Assembly (NCBI GenBank): GCA_029573925.1
Contig: JAKQBV010000620.1
Location: 1 to 18,363 of the forward strand
Length of the DNA: 18,363 bases
Source: a bacterium
Lineage (GTDB): Bacteria > UBP15 > UBA6099
Reading direction: 5' to 3'
Part shown: positions 13,538-18,363 of the stretch, piece after piece
How the letters are laid out: every line of letters begins with the position of its first letter
Numbering within the stretch: position 1 is the stretch's first letter
Notes under the pieces: generated by a model
What the model saw: the letters and a program-made list of their open reading frames with translations, nothing else
Told to the model about the DNA's origin: nothing
Databases searched by the model: none
Translations under genes and position numbers: made by a program

Positions 13538-14656
13538 CTACTTGATTCCAAGCGCGTCTTTTACGATTCCTTCGTCTATGGTGAGTTCGTATTGGTTTTC
13601 GCCGAGTTTTCTCACGCAGTCGTGCTCGAAAGGGTCGAACTCGAACTGTTTGATGATGCGTCCGTAGGTGTCCTTGAGGGCGCGCGCGCCGACGCGGGTG
13701 TTCTTTGCCGCCTCCGACGCCACCAGCCTGCGCGCCTTTTTCGTTATGTTCAGCTCGATGTTGAACCTCTTGAAGAACCTCCGCGAAATATTAAACACGG
13801 ACTCTTCCGGCTCCGTGAAAATTATTTCAAGATCGTCGGCGGTAAGGTCTTCGAGGACGATTGAGTTGTCAAAACGGGAAAGGAACTGAGGCATCATCCC
13901 GTATTTGAAGATGTCTTCCTGCATCAGGTTCTCTTTCAGGGTGAAAATCTGCTTGAATTCGACTTTGCCGTCTTCTCCCATAACCATTTTTGTCAGCTTG
14001 TCCTGTTTGCCCTCTTCAAAGACTCTTGCGTAAACCTGATTGTAAAGTTCCTCAAACGCGCCGCCGCAGATAAAAAGCATGTTGCTCGTGTCAATATTCA
14101 TCTGGTAGGGCTTGAACTCGCCGTCCTGCAGGAAGTGCGTGTCGAACACCACGCTCTCCCCTTCCATCAGAGTGAGCAGCGACTGCTGAATGTTAATGCC
14201 GACGACGTTGGGTTTGCCGCCGACATAGGCGGTTATCTTGTCGATTTCGTCCATGCAGACGGTGCTGTGCTCGATGTATTCCTGAACCTTTTCAGGAGTG
14301 GATTCCTTGCCGAGAATATGCGAAGCGCGCTCCTGAAGAGTGCGGAAAAGCTGATGTCCGGTTATTACGGTTCCTTCCTCGTTTGCCATCGAGTTCGCGT
14401 TCATCCTCACTACTACCCTGTGCTTGGCGAAGAACGGATTCTTCATGTACAGCTTTTCCATCGCCTTCATGACCGAGGTTTTTCCGGTTCCGCTGTTTCC
14501 GATCATGATGATGTTGCCGTACTTCTCGCCGCACACGTGCTTGAATATGGCGACAGACACATATTTGAGGACAAGGTCCTGTCCTATAATGTCTTTCTTC
14601 ATTTCGTTATAAATTTCGCGGGGTCTCATCGACGCCGAATTGCCGTTCGCGGCCAT
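13538..14656 (-). CDS. ClpX-like AAA+ ATPase lacking zinc domain and ClpP-docking motif
   Basis: A 372-aa AAA+ protein closest to the ATPase part of ClpX. Walker A is GNSGTGKT (53-60), Walker B VCMDEIDKI (133-141), sensor 1 lies in NMLFICGGAFEEL (192-204), an arginine-finger region in MPQFLSRFDN (Arg261), and sensor 2 is GARALKDTYG (323-332). MLFICGGAF is very ClpX-specific. It departs from ClpX in three ways: no N-terminal four-cysteine zinc-binding domain; the aromatic pore loop GYVG is replaced by EGTVITG (94-100), although AYVG appears after Walker B; and no IGF/LGF loop for ClpP is visible in the segment 205-245, which reads RVFEEGKQDKLTK. It may therefore act without ClpP, perhaps as a remodeller. 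The start has AAGGAGG 10 nt upstream and a near-consensus promoter. It should not be named clpX without caution. Confidence 0.83.
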   Translation of the reverse strand: MAANGNSASMRPREIYNEMKKDIIGQDLVLKYVSVAIFKHVCGEKYGNIIMIGNSGTGKTSVMKAMEKLYMKNPFFAKHRVVVRMNANSMANEEGTVITGHQLFRTLQERASHILGKESTPEKVQEYIEHSTVCMDEIDKITAYVGGKPNVVGINIQQSLLTLMEGESVVFDTHFLQDGEFKPYQMNIDTSNMLFICGGAFEELYNQVYARVFEEGKQDKLTKMVMGEDGKVEFKQIFTLKENLMQEDIFKYGMMPQFLSRFDNSIVLEDLTADDLEIIFTEPEESVFNISRRFFKRFNIELNITKKARRLVASEAAKNTRVGARALKDTYGRIIKQFEFDPFEHDCVRKLGENQYELTIDEGIVKDALGIK

Positions 14657-14696
14657 CTTTTAGCGTCCTCCTTGAGGAATCAACAGTCAGCGTCTG

Positions 14697-14725
14697 ATTT
14701 TAACATCGGAAAAAGATTAAATCAA
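14697..14725 (-). promoter_or_regulatory. Promoter of the ClpX-like gene
   Basis: On the minus strand TTGATT (14725-14720) and TAAAAT (14702-14697) are separated by exactly 17 bp. Transcription would start near 14690, leaving a leader of about 34 nt that contains the AAGGAGG ribosome site. This is the best-formed sigma-70-type promoter in the window. Confidence 0.65.
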
Positions 14726-14762
14726 CGCGGCTCAATCTTCGGGGCGCGGCGCGAACGAAAAC

Positions 14763-15362
14763 TCAAGCGATGATTCCTTTAAATATCACATCCATTAGGA
14801 AATTTTCGAACTTATCGACGGAGCCGCAGTATTCGCGCATTTCCGGGGAATTCCCCCAAAGAACGCAGAAGTTGCACACGAGGACGTTAAGCAGCATGGA
14901 ATCCACCCGCCTGAACGCGCCGGCTGCCACTCCTTCTTCATAAATCTTTGAAAATCTTTCAATGTACTTCTCGTTCATCTGCACAAGCCTGCTGTTTTCG
15001 TGTTCGCTCATGCCGAGAATCTGCGGAAGGACCGCGGTCGCGGTCTCCTTATATCTGTCCATAAGCCGAAGTTGAACGCTTATGGCTCTCCGCCACTTTT
15101 CAAGCGGAGATAAATCCTGTTTGGCAATCTCGTCTATTTCGGCGAGTATCATCGCGTGGCCTTCTTCGGCCACCAGAAAAAGCATCTCTTTTTTGCTTCT
15201 GATGTACTCGTACAGAGTGCCCTTGCCGAGACCTGCCTCGCGCGCAATCTCGCTGACGGTCGCCGCGTGGTATCCTTTCCGGGCGAAGACTTTTATCGCC
15301 GCCTCGAAAATTTGTTTTCTCCGCTCCGCCACCAGAGCGCTCTGCCTGTCTTCCAGAGACAT
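14763..15362 (-). CDS. TetR/AcrR-family transcriptional regulator
   Basis: A 199-aa DNA-binding regulator. The N-terminal TetR helix-turn-helix domain covers about 14-62: KQIFEAAIKVFARKGYHAAT, then VSEIAREAGLGKGTLYEYIRSK with the recognition helix at about 45-53. The C-terminal part is an all-helical ligand-binding and dimerisation domain with low conservation, as usual. It follows the RND pump gene by 36 bp on the same strand, so it is probably made with the pump and represses it, as in many efflux loci, although most such TetR genes are divergent. The inducer is unknown. A weak GGCAGGG precedes the ATG. Confidence 0.92.
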   Translation of the reverse strand: MSLEDRQSALVAERRKQIFEAAIKVFARKGYHAATVSEIAREAGLGKGTLYEYIRSKKEMLFLVAEEGHAMILAEIDEIAKQDLSPLEKWRRAISVQLRLMDRYKETATAVLPQILGMSEHENSRLVQMNEKYIERFSKIYEEGVAAGAFRRVDSMLLNVLVCNFCVLWGNSPEMREYCGSVDKFENFLMDVIFKGIIA

Positions 15363-15398
15363 CTACCCTGCCTTCCGTTTATTCGCGAGCCGCAGCCG

Positions 15399-18284
15399 TC
15401 ACAGTCTTTTTTCCTCAGCCGCGCCCGACGCCAATAGTATCTTCAACTCTTCTTTCGTCCCCCACACCGGCTGCTTTTCCGCGCCGCGTATGATTCTTCG
15501 AAGGGAACCCATGAATCCGTCTATCAGCATATACATGATAGGAATGATTATCAGGGTAAGAATGGTGGCCACCACCATTCCGCCTATGCCGACTATCGCC
15601 ATAGGCCTGCGGAATCCGGCTCCCTCGCCGGACAACACTGCGGAGGGGATCATGGCGCATATCGTGGTCAGCGAGGTTATAAGAATCGGTCTCAGTCTTG
15701 TTACGCCCGCCTGAATTATTGCGTTGTTCCTCGGAACGCCTTTCGACCTCAACTGGTTTATGAAATCCACCAGCACGATGCTGTTGTTCACCACGATTCC
15801 TATAAGCATTACCATGCCTATCATCGACATCATGTTGAAAGTGCCGCCTGTGAGGAACAGGGACCAAACGACTCCGATGAACGTGAGAGGAAGGGTGAAC
15901 ATGACGACGAAAGGATAAACCAGAGACTCGAACTGCGCGGCCATGACCATGTAAACGAACAGAATGGCAAGAATCATCGCAATGACCAACTGAGTCATCA
16001 TGTCATTCATGTCTTCGGCGCTGCGTCCGAAGCCGATTTCGTATCCTTCCGGCAACTCGACGCTTTCCTTGACGGCTTTGGCGATATCCTTCTGAACCTC
16101 GCCTGAAGAGCGCTCGGCAAGGTTCCCGCTAATGGTTATAACGGCAACGCCGTTCTTCCTCGAATACTCGTTGGGGCCAAGCTCCTGTTTAACTGTGGCT
16201 ATGTTGCCTAGTTTAATCGCGCCCATCTGGGTCATAAGCGGAATATTCTGGACGTCCTGAACCGTCATCCTGTCTTTGTCGGAAAACCTTACAAGAATGT
16301 CGTACTCGTCTCCCTTTTCCTTGTACTTGATGCTGTCGTCGCCTTCGAGGGAAACGCGCATGGTGTAGCCCACAGTGGCCACATCCAGCCCCATGAGCGC
16401 CATTTTCTGCTTGTCCAACATCACTTGAATTTCGGACTTCCCGGTTTTCCAGCTTGAATTCAAATCGATCACGCCGGGGATTTTCTCGGTTATGCGATAA
16501 ATCTTTTCGGAGAGAGGAATAAGGACGTCATAATCCGCCCCTTTGACCTCAACTTGAAGCGGCAACCGTCCGGGCGCGCCTACCATGCTGCGGGCAGTCA
16601 CCTGAAATATCGCGTCAGGGATATCCGCCACGTCCTTCCTTATCTGTTGCATAATCTTCTTCGTGCTTCTCTTTCTATCTTTCATGCCTACCAGCTTGAC
16701 GCTTAGGAACCCATAGTCAGGCGTAGGCTGCGCGACTCCCGTGTCGCCTATCTTCTTTCCCGAAACAGCGGTGTAAGCTTCCACTTCTTCTATCTTTTCA
16801 ACCAATTCCTCAACCTGACGAACCACCTTGTCGGTGTCGTCAAGCGACGCATAAGGCGGCATCTGCACCATTATGTTGAACTCGCCTTGATCCGATTCAG
16901 GCACGAATTCCGAGCCTATCAGCCCCTTTGCCACTATGGCGATGGAGGAAACGAACAAAACCGCCGTGATGATCGCCGGCACGGGCCACGCTTTCAAAGA
17001 GAAATATATGGCTTTGGGATATACTTTCCTCAACAACCCGAAGCCGAAGTCGAAAGCGGGATAAATCACGTATTTGAACGGGATGACCAGCCAGAAGAAA
17101 ACCACCGTCATGACTGAAATGGCAAATTTTTTGCCGGGTGTCATCTCTTTCGGAGCCGCGTCGTTGAGCTTGAGAATTCTGGAAGCGACCGCGGGAGTGA
17201 GCGTGAACGCAATGAATATTGCGAATGCCGTGGCAAACGCCACCGCGAAACCGAATTCTTTAAAGAACTGCCCGACTGTTCCGCTCATGAAAGCGACGGG
17301 GGTGTACACGCAGATGTTGGTCGTTCCGGAAGCGAGCACGGCCAGACCGACTTCGCTGACGCCGTCCTTCGCGGCTTCCTTGGCGCTCTTGCCCATTTCC
17401 AAGTGACGGAAGATGTTCTCAAGCACGACGACCGAGTTGTCAACGAGAGTTCCGACAGCGATCGCCAGTCCCATGAGAGACATGAAGTTTAGAGTGAATC
17501 CCGCCATGTAAACCGGCATGAAAGTGCTGAGGATGGCCGTGGGAATCGCGAGGAATATGATGAAAGTGCTGCGCGGGTCTCGCAGGAACAGCATTATCAT
17601 AAGAGTGGCGAAAATCGCGCCGTACATCAGGTTCGTCTTCACGTCCGACAATGAATTCGTTATGAACGTCGATAGGTCCATGACTACGGAGACTTCGTAA
17701 TCGGCCGGTATGTTTTTGCCGGGCATTTTGGCGAGATTTTCTTTCACTTGCTTGCTCACCAGAACGGTGTTCGCGCCGCTCTGTTTGACTATCTGAATTA
17801 GAATGGAGTTATTGCCGCCCAGTCTTGAATATGTTTGCACTTCTTTAAAACCGTCATTTACGGTCGCTATATCCCTGACTTTTATTGGACCCATCTGGGT
17901 CATGATGTCCACGCCGTCAATCTCGGAAATTTTAGTGTATTCGCCGATGACGCGCACGACGTTTTCTTCTGTTCCTTTCTTGATTTTGCCGACGGGGAAA
18001 TTCATGTTGTCTTTTTTAAGGGCTTGAACAAGCTGAAGTATGGACAGGTTGTAGCCGAACATTTTGTCGCGGTCGACGTCGATGTTTATCTGCCGCTCTT
18101 TTCCGCCCGACACCGCCACTGTAGCCACGCCGGGTATCTTTTCGAGAGTCTTCTTAACATCGTCCTCGACTGTCTTTCGCACTTCGACCTCGGGCCTCGG
18201 AGACGATATGGCGGCCATGATTATCCGCGCTTCCGGGATTTGAGTGGGTAGGTACCACATATAGTGTTCAGGCCGGTAGCGCAT
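15399..18284 (-). CDS. RND-family efflux transporter, lacking the usual N-terminus
   Basis: Inner-membrane proton-driven pump subunit of the AcrB/HAE type, 961 aa from ATG 18284. The first part (DDVKKTLEKIPGVATVAVSGG, shortened here) matches the PN2/PC1 porter region near residue 150-180 of AcrB. Transmembrane helices 2-6 lie at about 215-370, with the helix-4 motif GTLVDNSVVVLENI carrying one of the two proton-relay Asp (Asp282; the second position is Asn). The second repeat ends with TM8-12 at about 785-925, including GIVVNNSIVLVDFINQLR. Compared with AcrB about 120 residues are absent: the first transmembrane helix and PN1. ATG 18284 has AAAGGA 6 nt upstream; GTG 18299 is also possible; the frame is closed by TAA at 18303-18305. 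An extra hydrophobic stretch sits at about 389-412. It may be a broken gene, a split protein or an assembly error. Confidence 0.85.
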   Translation of the reverse strand: MRYRPEHYMWYLPTQIPEARIIMAAISSPRPEVEVRKTVEDDVKKTLEKIPGVATVAVSGGKERQINIDVDRDKMFGYNLSILQLVQALKKDNMNFPVGKIKKGTEENVVRVIGEYTKISEIDGVDIMTQMGPIKVRDIATVNDGFKEVQTYSRLGGNNSILIQIVKQSGANTVLVSKQVKENLAKMPGKNIPADYEVSVVMDLSTFITNSLSDVKTNLMYGAIFATLMIMLFLRDPRSTFIIFLAIPTAILSTFMPVYMAGFTLNFMSLMGLAIAVGTLVDNSVVVLENIFRHLEMGKSAKEAAKDGVSEVGLAVLASGTTNICVYTPVAFMSGTVGQFFKEFGFAVAFATAFAIFIAFTLTPAVASRILKLNDAAPKEMTPGKKFAISVMTVVFFWLVIPFKYVIYPAFDFGFGLLRKVYPKAIYFSLKAWPVPAIITAVLFVSSIAIVAKGLIGSEFVPESDQGEFNIMVQMPPYASLDDTDKVVRQVEELVEKIEEVEAYTAVSGKKIGDTGVAQPTPDYGFLSVKLVGMKDRKRSTKKIMQQIRKDVADIPDAIFQVTARSMVGAPGRLPLQVEVKGADYDVLIPLSEKIYRITEKIPGVIDLNSSWKTGKSEIQVMLDKQKMALMGLDVATVGYTMRVSLEGDDSIKYKEKGDEYDILVRFSDKDRMTVQDVQNIPLMTQMGAIKLGNIATVKQELGPNEYSRKNGVAVITISGNLAERSSGEVQKDIAKAVKESVELPEGYEIGFGRSAEDMNDMMTQLVIAMILAILFVYMVMAAQFESLVYPFVVMFTLPLTFIGVVWSLFLTGGTFNMMSMIGMVMLIGIVVNNSIVLVDFINQLRSKGVPRNNAIIQAGVTRLRPILITSLTTICAMIPSAVLSGEGAGFRRPMAIVGIGGMVVATILTLIIIPIMYMLIDGFMGSLRRIIRGAEKQPVWGTKEELKILLASGAAEEKRL

Positions 18285-18295
18285 GAAGATTCCTT

Positions 18296-18363
18296 TCACG
18301 GATTAATTTTCGGATACAGGTCGAGACCGCCGCAGTGGAAATAGATAGCAGTTTTGTAATGGT
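18296..18363 (-). CDS. C-terminal end of an upstream reading frame (unidentified, possibly the missing RND N-terminal part)
   Basis: A minus-strand frame is open from the window end for 21 codons, ends with the residues GGLDLYPKINP and stops at TGA 18298-18296, overlapping the alternative GTG 18299 of the RND gene as GTGA. Such 4-bp overlaps occur at four other gene junctions in this window, so it may be the end of a real upstream gene. The residues visible are too few to recognise. It could also be the displaced RND N-terminus if a frameshift lies here. Confidence 0.25.
   Translation of the reverse strand, partial: HYKTAIYFHCGGLDLYPKINP

Noticed and set aside
1..18363. CRISPR array, transposon, integrase, tRNA or rRNA
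   Set aside because: No regularly spaced repeats, transposase-like proteins, terminal inverted repeats or tRNA-like cloverleaf ends were noticed; the window is densely packed with ordinary genes.

Overview
The window reads as a chromosomal segment of a diderm (Gram-negative-type) bacterium with GC a little above one half. Evidence for the outer membrane is indirect: an RND efflux pump, a SPOR-type domain on an exported peptidoglycan lyase, and a secreted Zn-amidase. A 2-hydroxyacyl-CoA dehydratase-type protein with its ATP-driven Fe-S activator suggests an anaerobic or low-oxygen lifestyle. No rRNA, tRNA, mobile element or CRISPR array was seen. The genus cannot be named from this sequence; the divergence of several proteins suggests a poorly sampled lineage.

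Layout. (1) 1-1164: 3' part of groEL, closed by a strong intrinsic terminator. (2) 1364-5105, + strand: a signalling cluster of a membrane histidine kinase (MASE3-like sensor, PAS, HisKA, HATPase), a receiver-only regulator overlapping it by 4 bp, and an NtrC-type sigma-54 activator. (3) 9206 down to 5137, - strand: comEA, a degenerate receiver-GGDEF protein, an exported alpha/beta hydrolase and a SPOR-SpoIID lytic enzyme, with 4-bp stop/start overlaps at two of the three junctions. (4) 9347-12056, + strand, divergent from comEA: a secreted N-acetylmuramoyl-L-alanine amidase and an FtsX/MacB-type permease without an ATPase partner. (5) 12108-13537, + strand: a very compact 2-hydroxyacyl-CoA dehydratase subunit homolog (252 aa) coupled to a small BadF/HgdC-type activator (224 aa). 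(6) 14656 down to 13538, - strand: a ClpX-like AAA+ ATPase without the zinc domain or the usual ClpP-docking motif, its stop codon abutting the activator's stop. (7) 18363 down to 14763, - strand: an RND transporter that lacks the normal N-terminus, followed by a TetR regulator.

How the parts fit. Amidase and SpoIID enzyme can act in series on peptidoglycan, because SpoIID family enzymes prefer glycan strands already stripped of stem peptides. The kinase, lone receiver and NtrC-type regulator could form one branched pathway. TetR probably controls the pump. The most unusual part is the miniature dehydratase/activator pair, which keeps the two activator cysteines expected to hold the bridging [4Fe-4S] cluster, facing an atypical ClpX paralog.

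Promoters read by eye reuse the -35 hexamer TTGATT. Genes inside operons have clear Shine-Dalgarno sequences, whereas several operon-leading + strand genes have none, and two of those have promoter-like sequences placed for leaderless transcripts. All gaps between genes are under 200 bp.
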